Assembly (NCBI RefSeq): GCF_000427965.1
Contig: NZ_ATZA01000004.1
Span: 1 to 64,000 of the forward strand
Direction of reading: 5' to 3'
DNA length: 64,000 nt
DNA from: Olivibacter sitiensis DSM 17696
GTDB lineage: Bacteria > Bacteroidota > Bacteroidia > Sphingobacteriales > Sphingobacteriaceae
In this document: positions 27,330-36,784 of the stretch, one piece after another
How the letters are laid out: every line of letters begins with the position of its first letter
Numbering within the stretch: position 1 is the first letter of the stretch
Position numbers and translations under genes: made by a program
The notes under the pieces: generated by a model
What the model was told of the DNA's origin: nothing
The model's input: the letters and a program-made list of their open reading frames with translations, nothing else
Database searches by the model: none

Positions 27330-27830
27330 CTAACGGCCAAAATCGTCCTGCACGCGCACGATATCCTCTTCATCCGAAGGATGCTCCGCATCAGTATGTT
27401 GCCAGATTTCAGAAAGAACTCCCCATCCATCGAGGCCTACCAAACGATGGCGCTCGCCCTTTTCCAATTTGATGATATCGCCTGGATACTTGGTCACCAC
27501 TTCCGTTTCCAAGTCCGTATCGCTTACCACTACACCTACCTCTCCCTTAATCACCCGCCATATCTCCGCACGGCGATGGTGGTATTGCCAAGAAAGGCGC
27601 TTTTGCGGTGCCACCACCAGTATCTTGGGGCTCAGCTTACCAGAAATCTTCAGCTCTTGTACGTCCAGTCCATCAAAATACGTATCGGCAAATTGCTGTG
27701 CTTGGCTTTCATCTATGACAAAGAAGCCTCCCCAAGGGCGGGTTTGATCTTGCTTATCAATATGAAAACCTTTATCGGTCAATTCTTTCTCTATCTCGGA
27801 AAATACTTCAGCTTTTTCTTCTAGTGCCAT
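27330..27830 (-). CDS. Cupin, phosphomannose isomerase type II-like
   Basis: A 166-residue single-domain protein with a double-stranded beta-helix fold. The metal-binding cupin pattern is seen in SWQYHHRRAEIWRVIKGEVG (about 79-98) and PGDIIKLEKGERHRLVG (about 115-131), with the histidines and glutamate expected to hold a metal ion. It resembles the C-terminal domain of bifunctional mannose-6-phosphate isomerase/GDP-mannose pyrophosphorylase enzymes. As a stand-alone domain its substrate is uncertain; sugar-phosphate isomerisation is the family-level guess. It precedes parE on the same strand with 80 bp between. Confidence 0.82.
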   Translation of the reverse strand: MALEEKAEVFSEIEKELTDKGFHIDKQDQTRPWGGFFVIDESQAQQFADTYFDGLDVQELKISGKLSPKILVVAPQKRLSWQYHHRRAEIWRVIKGEVGVVVSDTDLETEVVTKYPGDIIKLEKGERHRLVGLDGWGVLSEIWQHTDAEHPSDEEDIVRVQDDFGR

Positions 27831-27844
27831 AAATTTTTTTGAGG

Positions 27845-27876
27845 CTAATATAGCATTTATTTGTCATTTCTGTCAA
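27845..27876 (-). promoter_or_regulatory. Promoter of the cupin gene
   Basis: On the minus strand TTG (27876-27874) and TATATTAG (27852-27845) are 21 nt apart, close to the Bacteroidota consensus. The box lies 14 nt before the start codon. Confidence 0.45.
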
Positions 27877-28087
27877 TCCGGAAGTGAGAACGGATGCACG
27901 GTAAAATCCGTTTTTGAAAAAAGCGTCTTTGCGAAGGGGTGACCTGTTCATCCTCAAAAAAACTCCTCTTATTTCTCGTCCCAAAAAATCAACAGGGAAA
28001 TAACCTCAAAGATATTTTAATTTTCCCCACTTTAAATATCAACATCCCTTGACAGCTACTTCTATTTTTCCTATTTTGATCAGCACC

Positions 28088-30310
28088 ATGAGCGAGACGA
28101 TACACTACGACCCAGACAACCATGCATTCCAACAGGCTGTATCCTTTGTGAACCATACGGCACGCTCCATCTTTCTGACCGGTAAGGCCGGTACGGGAAA
28201 GACGACCTTTCTGAAATATATCAGGCAACATAGCCATAAGAACATGGTCATAGTAGCCCCTACCGGCGTGGCGGCTATCAATGCCGGTGGCACTACCCTG
28301 CATGCGCTTTTCCAGCTTCCTTTTGGTCTCTACCTGCATGACTATGAGCTGGCATGGAACGAAAGTGACAATCATATCTACAATAGGCGCCGCTTACTGG
28401 GTCAATTGCGGTTCAGCCAAGAACGCCGTCAACTGCTCCAGGAACTAGAACTCCTGATCATAGATGAAGTGTCCATGCTCAGGGCAGACGCCTTGGATGC
28501 GGTAGATGCCATCTTGCGCTCCATACGCAGAAGTGCCCTTCCTTACGGTGGGGTGCAGGTATTGTTCATAGGCGATCTTTTTCAGCTGCCACCCGTCACC
28601 AAGCACCATGAAATGGCACTGATGCAACGTTATTATCAAAGTCCGTTTTTCTTTGAGGCCCTGGCCGTAAAACAGAGTCCACCCATCATGCTGCAATTGG
28701 ATAAAATATACAGACAAAGTGATTTGACATTCATTGAGCTACTGAACAATGTCCGCGACAATTGCTGCACACGGGAACAATTGAACCTGCTTAACCAACG
28801 ACATATCCCCAGCTTTGTTCCCACAAAGGGAGAAAGCTATATCACTTTGACTTCGCATAACCGCCTAGCTGATGCCATCAATCAACGCGAACTGGACAAA
28901 TTGCCCGACAAAGAATACAAGTTCGAGGCCGAGATCAAGGGGGAATTCAGCAACCTGACCTTTCCCACGGAGAGCACGTTGATCTTGAAAAAAGGAGCAC
29001 AGGTCATGTTCATCAAAAACGACAAGGGAGAAGAAAGACGCTATTACAATGGTAAAATAGGCACGATTACGGACATCTCCAGGGACGGAAAAATTCAGGT
29101 GCGTTTTGAAGGAGAAGAGGGCGGTATAGAAGTGGAACGCGAAAAATGGGAAAACATCCGCTATAGCTATGATCAGCAAGAAGACAAGATAGAATCGGAG
29201 ACGCTGGGCATATTTTCGCAATATCCCATTCGCTTGGCATGGGCGGTGACCATACATAAGAGCCAAGGCCTTACTTTTGACAGGGCTATCATCGACGCAG
29301 GCAGGAGTTTTGCCCCCGGTCAGGTGTACGTGGCACTCAGTCGACTCACCAATATGGAGGGCTTGGTGCTAAGTTCGCCGATCACCTCCATAAGTATCAA
29401 AAGCGACCAACAGGTACTGGCATTTTCCAAGCAGTTCTTACAAAAAGAGCAGGTAGACGATCTGTTACAAACAGAGCAAAAGTATTTTCTAGCGAGAAAC
29501 CTATTGGAAACCTTTAGTTTCAGTAAGCTATGCCGAGAGGCTCAGGAACTGTTGCAAGGTGCACCTCAGAAGTTAGCCGTAGACCGGAAGCTTGCCCAGG
29601 AGGCCCTCGCTCCATTGGCTAGGCACTGTGCAGAGATGCTCCAGGTGGGCGACAAGTTTAAAACCTGGCTAGGAAAACGTTTTGAGCACGACAACATAGA
29701 CTATGATGAAATTCACGAGCGTACCTTGAAAGCAGTAGGATGGTTCAAGGAGGAAATAGATAGACAGTTGATACGCCCCTTTACGGAGCAATCCAAGCTA
29801 TGGGCATCCACAAAGAAAAACAAAGCATTTTCGAAAAAAATAAACAGCCTGCTTATCAGTCTTAAGCGGAAGGAAGCACAAATAAAGCACAGCACTTCCA
29901 TCACTGAAGCCCTGTCGTCCGGAAAAAACCTTTCCAGTGTACTACAAGATGCAGCCGAAACCAAACGGGTAATCGTCCCTATAGATGAAATTGGAATTTC
30001 AACTACATCCGCAAAAAAAGGCGATTCCAAACAAATAAGTTTGACATTATTCAAAGAAGGCAAAACCATTCAAGAAATCGCCAAAGAACGTGGATTTGCA
30101 GAGAGCACCATCATGTCACACCTCATCGGCTTTTTGGGAACCGAGCTAGAAGGAAAAGACCTCATACCTGCCGATAGGCTAGAAAAACTATTAACGGAAT
30201 TGAAAGCTTTCTCCGCTGAGCAATCGCTCAGCGCCATCAAAAACCAGTTGCATGATGAATACAGCTATGATGAACTGAGGATTGCGATGAAGACCCTTAA
30301 CAACCAGTAA
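28088..30310 (+). CDS. PIF1/RecD-like helicase with C-terminal helix-turn-helix
   Basis: A 740-residue SF1B helicase from the ATG at 28088 (an in-frame start at 28049 lacks conserved residues). The core has Walker A TGKAGTGKTTF (about 31-41), DEVSM in the Walker B, the GDLFQLPPV motif III and, near residue 410, AVTIHKSQGLTFDRAI with YVALSRL, typical of PIF1-like enzymes. The C-terminal 200 residues contain an HRDC-like helical stretch and a helix-turn-helix (GKTIQEIAKERGFAEST), as in RQC-type DNA-binding tails. It probably unwinds DNA 5'-3' in repair or replication restart. It is monocistronic. Confidence 0.9.
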   Translation: MSETIHYDPDNHAFQQAVSFVNHTARSIFLTGKAGTGKTTFLKYIRQHSHKNMVIVAPTGVAAINAGGTTLHALFQLPFGLYLHDYELAWNESDNHIYNRRRLLGQLRFSQERRQLLQELELLIIDEVSMLRADALDAVDAILRSIRRSALPYGGVQVLFIGDLFQLPPVTKHHEMALMQRYYQSPFFFEALAVKQSPPIMLQLDKIYRQSDLTFIELLNNVRDNCCTREQLNLLNQRHIPSFVPTKGESYITLTSHNRLADAINQRELDKLPDKEYKFEAEIKGEFSNLTFPTESTLILKKGAQVMFIKNDKGEERRYYNGKIGTITDISRDGKIQVRFEGEEGGIEVEREKWENIRYSYDQQEDKIESETLGIFSQYPIRLAWAVTIHKSQGLTFDRAIIDAGRSFAPGQVYVALSRLTNMEGLVLSSPITSISIKSDQQVLAFSKQFLQKEQVDDLLQTEQKYFLARNLLETFSFSKLCREAQELLQGAPQKLAVDRKLAQEALAPLARHCAEMLQVGDKFKTWLGKRFEHDNIDYDEIHERTLKAVGWFKEEIDRQLIRPFTEQSKLWASTKKNKAFSKKINSLLISLKRKEAQIKHSTSITEALSSGKNLSSVLQDAAETKRVIVPIDEIGISTTSAKKGDSKQISLTLFKEGKTIQEIAKERGFAESTIMSHLIGFLGTELEGKDLIPADRLEKLLTELKAFSAEQSLSAIKNQLHDEYSYDELRIAMKTLNNQ

Positions 30311-30358
30311 CTATCCGAGTCTGCCGGGAAGGTTCGTGCGACGGGGACTACGGATGGT

Positions 30359-31597
30359 TTACTCGTTTAACAACCCTTCCACCTCACTTGTGAATTCTTC
30401 CACAAATTCATGGTAGAAATGTCCCGTCGCCGGGCCGGAGAAGCCCGAATGAATCTTTCGCACCTTTCCAGTCTTATCTATCAAAATCGTGGTAGGGAAA
30501 GAAGCAAAGTTTTCCAGTCCCTTGATACTCTCTTCCACCAGTTTCTTGTCATTGGTATAGCCCGTAAGCAACAAGGGATAATTCACATGGAATCGCTTCT
30601 TTAAATTCAGTACGGCTGCTTTGGCTCTTTCAGGCTCCTTATAGCGTTCATAGGCAAGCCCTATGATTTCCAATCCCTTGGATTTATACTTATCATAAAA
30701 GGGAGCCAAAAAGGCGGTTTCGTCCATGCAATTGGGACACCAGGACCCCATAAACTGTACAACGACTACTTTATTCTTAAATTGGTTGTCAGACAAGGAA
30801 ACATCGTTGCCTTCCAGGTCTTTGAAAGTAAAATCTATCTTATCCGTTCCTTCCGTCAAGTAGGTGATTTTGTATGCATCGGGCAGGGCCGCATCATTAT
30901 CTCTTCCTGCCAACCAGGATGTCACGCCAGATGGTCCGCTGAATGAGCGTCCATTAATCAGGTTAACACTATCGCTTGCCAGTTCTGCCGTGAAAAGTGA
31001 GGCCCCCGAACCACTGAAACCAGACAAGAAAAGCATATTTCCGTCCACGACACCGTTCAGGTACCTGTAATCGCCTGTAGGCGTCAGGAAGGAACCGTTG
31101 ACGATATTGCCCTTTTGCGTAAACTCGCCCACGGCCAGTGCCGTGTCTTTCCCTCCATTGCGGAGAAACTGTACAGACCATCTTCCCGACACATCATACA
31201 ATGCTTTTTTGGGATCTTCCGTAAAACGGTAAGTTACGTTCGGCTTTGCGCTAAACGGCATCTCTATGGTACGATCGGGCAAATGCTTCAACCAACGGCC
31301 CGACAAACCTTCGGAGGTAAAGGCAGCCTTGATCTCACTTTCGTACAAGGGTGTTTTGATAAATACGGAATCACCTTCCACGCTCACCTCATTGATGTTC
31401 AATCTTTCATCGCCATTTATAAATGCCAATTGCTTGCTACCAAGCGAATCGTATATCTCAAAATTAAAAGGAATTTCAACAGCCGAGTCGGTCAACAACA
31501 CGCCACGCCACACCCCATCGGTCAATGATTTGGGCTCTTGTGTACAAGCAGCCAAGCAAGTGGCTATAACCACTAGCACAAAAAACATTCTATACAT
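30359..31597 (-). CDS. TlpA-family thiol-disulfide lipoprotein
   Basis: A 412-residue lipoprotein with lipobox Cys18 (LAAC). The first 240 residues form a beta-rich domain with several repeats of the pattern of DUF4369-type modules. The C-terminal thioredoxin domain has GSWCPNC (Cys287 and Cys290) and the Bacteroidota insert AFLAPFYDKYKSKGLEI, with a cis-Pro region SFPTTILID. It is likely anchored to the periplasmic face and reduces or oxidises protein thiols. In contrast to the paralogue at 23220, both active cysteines are present. Confidence 0.92.
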   Translation of the reverse strand: MYRMFFVLVVIATCLAACTQEPKSLTDGVWRGVLLTDSAVEIPFNFEIYDSLGSKQLAFINGDERLNINEVSVEGDSVFIKTPLYESEIKAAFTSEGLSGRWLKHLPDRTIEMPFSAKPNVTYRFTEDPKKALYDVSGRWSVQFLRNGGKDTALAVGEFTQKGNIVNGSFLTPTGDYRYLNGVVDGNMLFLSGFSGSGASLFTAELASDSVNLINGRSFSGPSGVTSWLAGRDNDAALPDAYKITYLTEGTDKIDFTFKDLEGNDVSLSDNQFKNKVVVVQFMGSWCPNCMDETAFLAPFYDKYKSKGLEIIGLAYERYKEPERAKAAVLNLKKRFHVNYPLLLTGYTNDKKLVEESIKGLENFASFPTTILIDKTGKVRKIHSGFSGPATGHFYHEFVEEFTSEVEGLLNE

Positions 31598-31664
31598 AAA
31601 CTACAACTTTGGTCGACTAATATACGGATGAAAGAAATAGCATGCAAAAAATATGACAGGTTCT

Positions 31665-32804
31665 CTATTTGAGAATATTCCTTGCTATGACCAAGCGCTG
31701 TATTTCGGACGTTCCTTCATAAATTTGTGTAATCTTGGCATCGCGCATCAAGCGCTCCACATGATATTCCCTCACGTATCCATATCCGCCATGAATCTGC
31801 ACCGCCTCTACCGTTACCTCCATGGCCGCTTCGGAAGCCATCAACTTGGCCATGGCTGCCGCCTCGCCGTAAGGCAGGCCTTGGTCTTTCAGCCATGCGG
31901 CCCTTAGACAGAGCAGACGCGCAGACTCGATCTTGCAATGCATATCGGCTAGCTTGAACTGTATGGCCTGGTGGTCGGCAATAGGATGACCAAAGGTCTT
32001 GCGTTCCTTGGCATAGGCAAGGGCCAACTCATAAGCGCCAGAAGCTATTCCAAGGGCTTGGGCCGCTATACCGATACGACCTCCGTCGAGGGTTTGCATG
32101 GCAAACTTAAAACCAAAACCATCGTCACCGATGCGGTTTTCCTTAGGCACCTTCACATCCGTAAATTGCAGCGAATGCGTGTCCGAACCCCTAATTCCCA
32201 GTTTATTTTCCTTTGGCCCCACGGTAAATCCCTCCATACCTTTTTCCACTATCAGCACATTGATACCCCTATGGCCCTTTTCGGGGTAGGTTTGCGCAAT
32301 CACCAAATAGATGGAAGCGTTGTTTCCATTGGTAATCCAGTTTTTCGTACCGTTGAGCAGATAGTAGCCGCCCATATCTATAGCCGTCGTGTGTTGCGAG
32401 GTAGCATCCGACCCTGCTTCTGGTTCCGAGAGGCAAAACGCGCCCAGTTTTTGTCCCGAAGCCAGGGGAACTAAATACTTTTGCTTCTGCTCTTCGGTCC
32501 CATATTTTTCCAAACCGTAGCATACCAGCGAGTTATTCACCGACACAGCCACCGAGGCCGAGGCATCAATCTTGGACAGTTCTTCCATCACCAAGACATA
32601 GGAAATGGTATCCAGTCCCGCCCCTCCATATTCTTCCTTGGTCATCATTCCCATAAAGCCCAGTTCGCCAAGCTCTTTAATCTGGTCTGCAGGAAATTTT
32701 TGTTGCTCATCGCGCTCAATGACACCTGGTTTCAGTTCATTTTGCGCAAAACTTCGTGCGGCATCGCGCACCATCTTTTGCTCTTCGGTCAATTCGAAAT
32801 TCAT
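31665..32804 (-). CDS. Acyl-CoA dehydrogenase
   Basis: A 379-residue FAD enzyme that oxidises acyl-CoA to 2-enoyl-CoA. Landmarks are EEYGGAGLD (about 58-66), the FAD and substrate signature CLSEPEAGSDA (about 126-136) and the C-terminal IYEGTSEIQRLVIAR, where the glutamate after Tyr is the catalytic base of the short- and medium-chain class. Two consecutive ATG codons at 32807 and 32804 are both possible. A perfect 22-bp-arm palindrome lies just upstream. Chain-length preference cannot be read. It could supply the enoyl-CoA hydratase at 13920, although they are not linked. Confidence 0.95.
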   Translation of the reverse strand: MNFELTEEQKMVRDAARSFAQNELKPGVIERDEQQKFPADQIKELGELGFMGMMTKEEYGGAGLDTISYVLVMEELSKIDASASVAVSVNNSLVCYGLEKYGTEEQKQKYLVPLASGQKLGAFCLSEPEAGSDATSQHTTAIDMGGYYLLNGTKNWITNGNNASIYLVIAQTYPEKGHRGINVLIVEKGMEGFTVGPKENKLGIRGSDTHSLQFTDVKVPKENRIGDDGFGFKFAMQTLDGGRIGIAAQALGIASGAYELALAYAKERKTFGHPIADHQAIQFKLADMHCKIESARLLCLRAAWLKDQGLPYGEAAAMAKLMASEAAMEVTVEAVQIHGGYGYVREYHVERLMRDAKITQIYEGTSEIQRLVIARNILK

Positions 32805-32856
32805 CATAACTTGGATTATCAATTAGTTTTATACAATCCACTACTATTGGAGCATC

Positions 32857-32902
32857 AAAAATAACCAAAATATTATGCAAGCATAATATTTTGGTTATTT
32901 TT
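32857..32902. repeat. Perfect AT-rich palindrome, 22-bp arms
   Basis: The arms 32857-32878 and 32881-32902 are exact inverted copies separated by AA. It lies between the panD terminator and the acyl-CoA dehydrogenase start. It is longer than most terminators and lacks GC-rich pairing; it could be a cruciform, a transcription stop acting both ways or a protein site. Confidence 0.9.
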
Positions 32903-32908
32903 TTCCAA

Positions 32909-32938
32909 TAAAAAAAGCCAGCGAAATCACGCTGGCTA
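32909..32938 (-). terminator. Rho-independent terminator after panD
   Basis: On the minus strand AGCCAGCG pairs with CGCTGGCT around a 6-nt loop and a run of seven T follows. It lies about 50 nt after the panD stop. Confidence 0.85.
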
Positions 32939-32986
32939 CCATCTCTCTATCGTGAAAATAGGCCCTTTATTCAGTTTAAGGGTATC

Positions 32987-33337
32987 TTATTTTATCAGTC
33001 TATTATTCTCGTCTGGGAAAACCAAAAGGGGTTGATACTGCTTGGCCTCTTCAAAAGGCATCTGGCAATAGCTAATAATAATGCAAATATCGCCCACCTG
33101 CGCCAACCTTGCTGCGGCGCCATTGAGGCATACCATACCCGAACCACGTTCGCCTTTGATGACGTAGGTTTCGAAACGGGCGCCATTATTGTTGTTGACA
33201 ATTGCCACCTTTTCGTTGGGAATGATGTTTGCCGCATCCAGCAAATCCTCATCTATAGTGATGCTGCCCACATAGTTCAGCTCAGCTTGCGTGACCTTCA
33301 CACGATGGATTTTAGATTTTAAAATCTCAATAATCAT
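32987..33337 (-). CDS. panD: Aspartate 1-decarboxylase PanD
   Basis: PanD makes beta-alanine from aspartate for pantothenate and coenzyme A. The 116-residue proenzyme has the Gly24-Ser25 self-cleavage site (YVGSITID), at which Ser25 becomes the pyruvoyl group, and conserved [16 protein letters not shown]. Length is normal. It is 47 bp after panC on the same strand, so the last two steps to pantothenate are co-transcribed. A strong terminator follows. Confidence 0.97.
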   Translation of the reverse strand: MIIEILKSKIHRVKVTQAELNYVGSITIDEDLLDAANIIPNEKVAIVNNNNGARFETYVIKGERGSGMVCLNGAAARLAQVGDICIIISYCQMPFEEAKQYQPLLVFPDENNRLIK

Positions 33338-33384
33338 GATACAAAATTACGAAAAATCCCATTCAGGTTTTATGATTGCTCCAT

Positions 33385-34230
33385 TTATTGACAATCTATC
33401 AACATGTTGTCTATCAAGCGCACTCCTTCAATATATGCTGCAATCAATGCAACCAGTTGTTCCCCTTCACATTCCTTTACCTCCAAAAGGGTATCTGGCT
33501 TACAAATAGCAAAGTATTCTACTTGTATATTTGGGTTTTCATCCAACAGGGCATTTGCAGCCAATTTTGATTTGGAGAGCCCTTGCTCCTTGGCCCCATG
33601 TCTTACCAACCTCAGCGCCTTAGAAAGGTCTAGGGCATCTCGCAGTCCATGATCAGAAAGCCGTACATTGCGCGAGCTAAGAGCCAAGCCCTCCCTGGAG
33701 CGCTCAATAGGACATATCACAAGCCGTACAGGCACCTGCATTATGTCCACAAGTCGCCGTACAACCATGCATTGCTGAAAATCCTTTTGCCCAAAAAAGG
33801 CATAGTGGGGCTGCACTATTTGAAATAGCTTATACACCACTTGGGTTACACCTTGAAAATGCCCCGGACGAAAAGCGCCCTCCCACATCGTTTCCAGGCT
33901 TCCCAAATCAATATGCCAGTGCTCGTTTTCTCCATACATCTCTTCAACATCCGGCAAAAACAGCACGTCGCAAGAAATGGATTCCAGCAAGGCCGTATCT
34001 TGTTCTATAGGCCGAGGATATTTTTCCAAGTCCGATGCATCGTTGAATTGGGTGGGATTGACAAAAATGCTGCACACAACGATATCGCACCTGGATTTCG
34101 CGTTCCGCAGCAGACTAAGATGCCCAGGGTGCAAAGCCCCCATGGTGGGCACCAAACCTATGGTTTTATTTTTATCCCTTAAAGGCTGTAGATACGCCTT
34201 TAAGGCCGATTTTGTTCTAATGGTTTTCAA
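33385..34230 (-). CDS. panC: Pantothenate synthetase PanC
   Basis: PanC joins pantoate and beta-alanine using ATP. The 281-residue product has PTMGALHPGHLSLL (ATP-binding HxGH class), FVNPTQF, and FGQKDFQQCMVVRRL, all typical. The start is TTG at 34230: the N-terminus fits the family from there (KTIRTKSALK), no in-frame ATG is found upstream, and the next ATG lies inside the conserved PTMG motif. It is divergent from the glycogen-synthase-like gene with 152 bp between. panD follows on the same strand. Confidence 0.96.
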   Translation of the reverse strand: MKTIRTKSALKAYLQPLRDKNKTIGLVPTMGALHPGHLSLLRNAKSRCDIVVCSIFVNPTQFNDASDLEKYPRPIEQDTALLESISCDVLFLPDVEEMYGENEHWHIDLGSLETMWEGAFRPGHFQGVTQVVYKLFQIVQPHYAFFGQKDFQQCMVVRRLVDIMQVPVRLVICPIERSREGLALSSRNVRLSDHGLRDALDLSKALRLVRHGAKEQGLSKSKLAANALLDENPNIQVEYFAICKPDTLLEVKECEGEQLVALIAAYIEGVRLIDNMLIDCQ

Positions 34231-34304
34231 GATAGCATGCCCTCAATGCAAGGCGGCAAAATTGTATATTTTACTTGTAATTACAAAGCATTTTCCTTAA
34301 ATCG

Positions 34305-34335
34305 TTGATATTATACTAGATAATCCGTATATTTG
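34305..34335 (+). promoter_or_regulatory. Promoter of the glycogen-synthase-like gene
   Basis: TTG (34305-34307) and TATATTTG (34328-34335) are 20 nt apart and match the Bacteroidota consensus very well. The start codon follows 47 nt later. Confidence 0.75.
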
Positions 34336-34382
34336 CACACTATTTATACTTTTCAACAAATTTCAAATATAAATTATCGGAG

Positions 34383-35204
34383 ATGGCAAAAACGAAAATA
34401 TTGTTTATTACTCACGAGATGTCGCCTTTCCTAGAAGTAAGTAAAATTTCAGAAATCACGAGGCAGTTACCACAGGCAATGCAAGAAAAGGGATTTGAGA
34501 TCCGTATATTGATGCCGCGATTTGGAAACATCAACGAGCGTAGAAACCGTTTGCATGAAGTAATACGTTTGTCGGGAATGAACATTGTTGTCGATAACAA
34601 CGACAATCCACTCATCATTAAGGTAGCGTCCTTACCTGCTGCCAGAATGCAGGTTTATTTCTTGGACAATGAAGAGTATTTTCAGAGAAAACATGTCTTT
34701 ACAGACAAAGAAGGCAAATTCTTTAACGACAATGACGAACGTACCATTTTCTTCTGCAAGGGCGCGCTGGAAACCGTCAAGAAACTAGGCTGGTCTCCAG
34801 ACGTGGTACATTGCCACGGATGGATGAGTGCCTTGGTACCCGCCTATGTAAAAACGGCCTATAAGGACGATCCTACCTTTAAGAATACAAAGGTAATATA
34901 CTCCTTATACAATGATCGTTTTGAGCATACATTAAGTGAGAATTTTGCCAACAAGGCCTTGACTGGCAACATGAAGCCAGAAAACACCGCCTCCTACAGC
35001 GCCGACTACATTGGCATATACAAGGGTGCTTTGCAGTACACAGACGCCGTTGTCTTGAGTGACGATGACTTGGACGAGGAACTGTTAAATATTGTTAAAA
35101 AGGCGGAAATTCCAGTCACTGACTGTAGAAATGATGCTGAATTCGAAAATTATTCCAATCTTTACGAACAATTTTCAAGCGAAGAACTTGAGACGGTTGC
35201 CTAG
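34383..35204 (+). CDS. Glycogen/starch synthase N-terminal-type protein
   Basis: A 273-residue protein equal to the N-terminal GT5 Rossmann domain of glycogen synthase. It keeps the overall pattern (KILFITHEMSPFLEVSK, RILMPRFG, VYFLDNEEYFQRK, VVHCHGWMSALVPAY) but the KxGGL motif that binds ADP-glucose is replaced by SKISE, and the C-terminal GT1 domain is missing. Short proteins of this kind occur beside panC in many Bacteroidota. A catalytic role in glycogen synthesis is doubtful; it may be regulatory or a degenerate enzyme. The DUF4270 gene follows after 37 bp and is probably co-transcribed. Confidence 0.85.
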   Translation: MAKTKILFITHEMSPFLEVSKISEITRQLPQAMQEKGFEIRILMPRFGNINERRNRLHEVIRLSGMNIVVDNNDNPLIIKVASLPAARMQVYFLDNEEYFQRKHVFTDKEGKFFNDNDERTIFFCKGALETVKKLGWSPDVVHCHGWMSALVPAYVKTAYKDDPTFKNTKVIYSLYNDRFEHTLSENFANKALTGNMKPENTASYSADYIGIYKGALQYTDAVVLSDDDLDEELLNIVKKAEIPVTDCRNDAEFENYSNLYEQFSSEELETVA

Positions 35205-35241
35205 TATAGAATCAGGTATAGTTGAACGAATTTAATTATTT

Positions 35242-36702
35242 ATGAAATACCAATCACGAGGCTTATTAACCCTGTTAATAAGTCTCTTTATTTTCAATGC
35301 ATGTGAAAACCCACGCAATGTGGGGCTAGATGTAAACCCCGGCGACGAAATACTGGGAACCTTAACGGATACCGTTACCATACATTCTGTTACGCAACGT
35401 GATGCTCCTGCTAATACGAGAAGCTCTGTAGACAGCTCAAATCTAAACAAACCAGCATTCACGGTAAACCAATTGGGATTGGGCTATATCAATGACCCTG
35501 TCATCGGAGAAACCTCGTCAGACATAGCTTTTTTATTACAGAGACCCACCAGCGGTGATGTGCGTCTTCCCGAAAATGCAGAAATAGATTCTGCCATACT
35601 GGTATTCAATTACGGCAGATCGCTGTTCGGAGATTCTATCGCTGCACACACGCTACAGATCAGAAGGCTTGCTGAGGCTTTCAACGCCAGTTCGAACAAT
35701 TTCACCACTTCAAAGACATGGAACATAGAAGAAGATCTGATAAGTTCAAAAAACATATCCCGCTTCGCCATAAGAGATAGCATCAGTGTAGTACGACGTA
35801 TCAATGGTAAAGACAGCGTACTGAGAGTCCCTCCACAATTGCGTATTGCACTGCCAAACAATTACGTAAAGCAGCTATTTTCGCATGAACTGGATTCCAC
35901 AACTATGAATACAGACGCGTCTTTTTTCTCTTATCTAAAAGGTTTATACCTTTCTGTTAGCAAAGAGCAAACGACCAACCTTGGCAGCTTGGCGACCTTA
36001 GTTGCAAATGATTCTACCGGGTTGGAAATTTCATACAAAATAAGACATACAGCAGACAGCGCAGACACTGTATTTAGACGCTACCCAGCCAATATGGGGC
36101 TCATGTCAATGAGCACAAAGCACGATTATTCTGAAAACGTCCTTGAACAATTAAGCAATCCCAACGGAACCTACACCACGGTATATGCTCAAGGCATGGG
36201 TGGATTACGCACCAAACTGTCGTTCCCTTATCTGCATTTACTTAAAGACCAGAACTTGGTGATCAACAAGGCAGAACTTGTGGTATATATAGACGAAGAC
36301 AATACGGGAGACGCAAAACTTGCGCCTGCACCTAGGCTTACCCTATATCGTCAAGATATTGCACGCAGAAACCAACCCATACCAGATGGTGACGCCAGGT
36401 TGCAGCCGGATCCTCGCTCGCTATTTGTACTTCCTATGTATTCCGGAAGTCCTTATGCTTTTGGCGGTTTCTACGACAGCGCCAACAAACGATATACTTT
36501 CGTTATGACCTCTTTTGTACAGGACATACTACTCGGCAAGCTCAACCATTCGGATGTTTACCTTTCACCTGCTATAGAGTACGCCAGCGGACTGCCTTAT
36601 TTTCCTGATGCAAACACCCCGTTCCGTTCCGTATTGGCAGGTGGTAGCAATCAGAAGTTTCGGACAAAACTGAATATTTATTATTCAAAAACACATAATT
36701 AA
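35242..36702 (+). CDS. DUF4270 lipoprotein
   Basis: A 486-residue lipoprotein with lipobox Cys21 (IFNAC). The body is beta-rich with the family's features near the N-terminus (PRNVGLDVNPGDE) and a C-terminal block around FVLPMYSGSPYAFGGFYD. The function of DUF4270 proteins is unknown; they are common in Bacteroidota and found next to the short glycogen-synthase-like gene, as here. It is probably exported to the outer membrane. A strong hairpin follows the stop. Confidence 0.9.
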   Translation: MKYQSRGLLTLLISLFIFNACENPRNVGLDVNPGDEILGTLTDTVTIHSVTQRDAPANTRSSVDSSNLNKPAFTVNQLGLGYINDPVIGETSSDIAFLLQRPTSGDVRLPENAEIDSAILVFNYGRSLFGDSIAAHTLQIRRLAEAFNASSNNFTTSKTWNIEEDLISSKNISRFAIRDSISVVRRINGKDSVLRVPPQLRIALPNNYVKQLFSHELDSTTMNTDASFFSYLKGLYLSVSKEQTTNLGSLATLVANDSTGLEISYKIRHTADSADTVFRRYPANMGLMSMSTKHDYSENVLEQLSNPNGTYTTVYAQGMGGLRTKLSFPYLHLLKDQNLVINKAELVVYIDEDNTGDAKLAPAPRLTLYRQDIARRNQPIPDGDARLQPDPRSLFVLPMYSGSPYAFGGFYDSANKRYTFVMTSFVQDILLGKLNHSDVYLSPAIEYASGLPYFPDANTPFRSVLAGGSNQKFRTKLNIYYSKTHN

Positions 36703-36723
36703 CCGAAGCTTGCTTGCTTCTTA

Positions 36724-36766
36724 ACATCCAATTGACATCAGGACTGCGCTGATGTCAATTGGATGT
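36724..36766. terminator. Bidirectional hairpin between convergent genes
   Basis: Perfect 17-bp arms (36724-36740 and 36750-36766) enclose a 9-nt loop, between the DUF4270 stop and the stop of the minus-strand lipoprotein gene. There is no T run on the plus strand. Confidence 0.75.
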
Positions 36767-36784
36767 ATTATCCTTCCACGTTCC

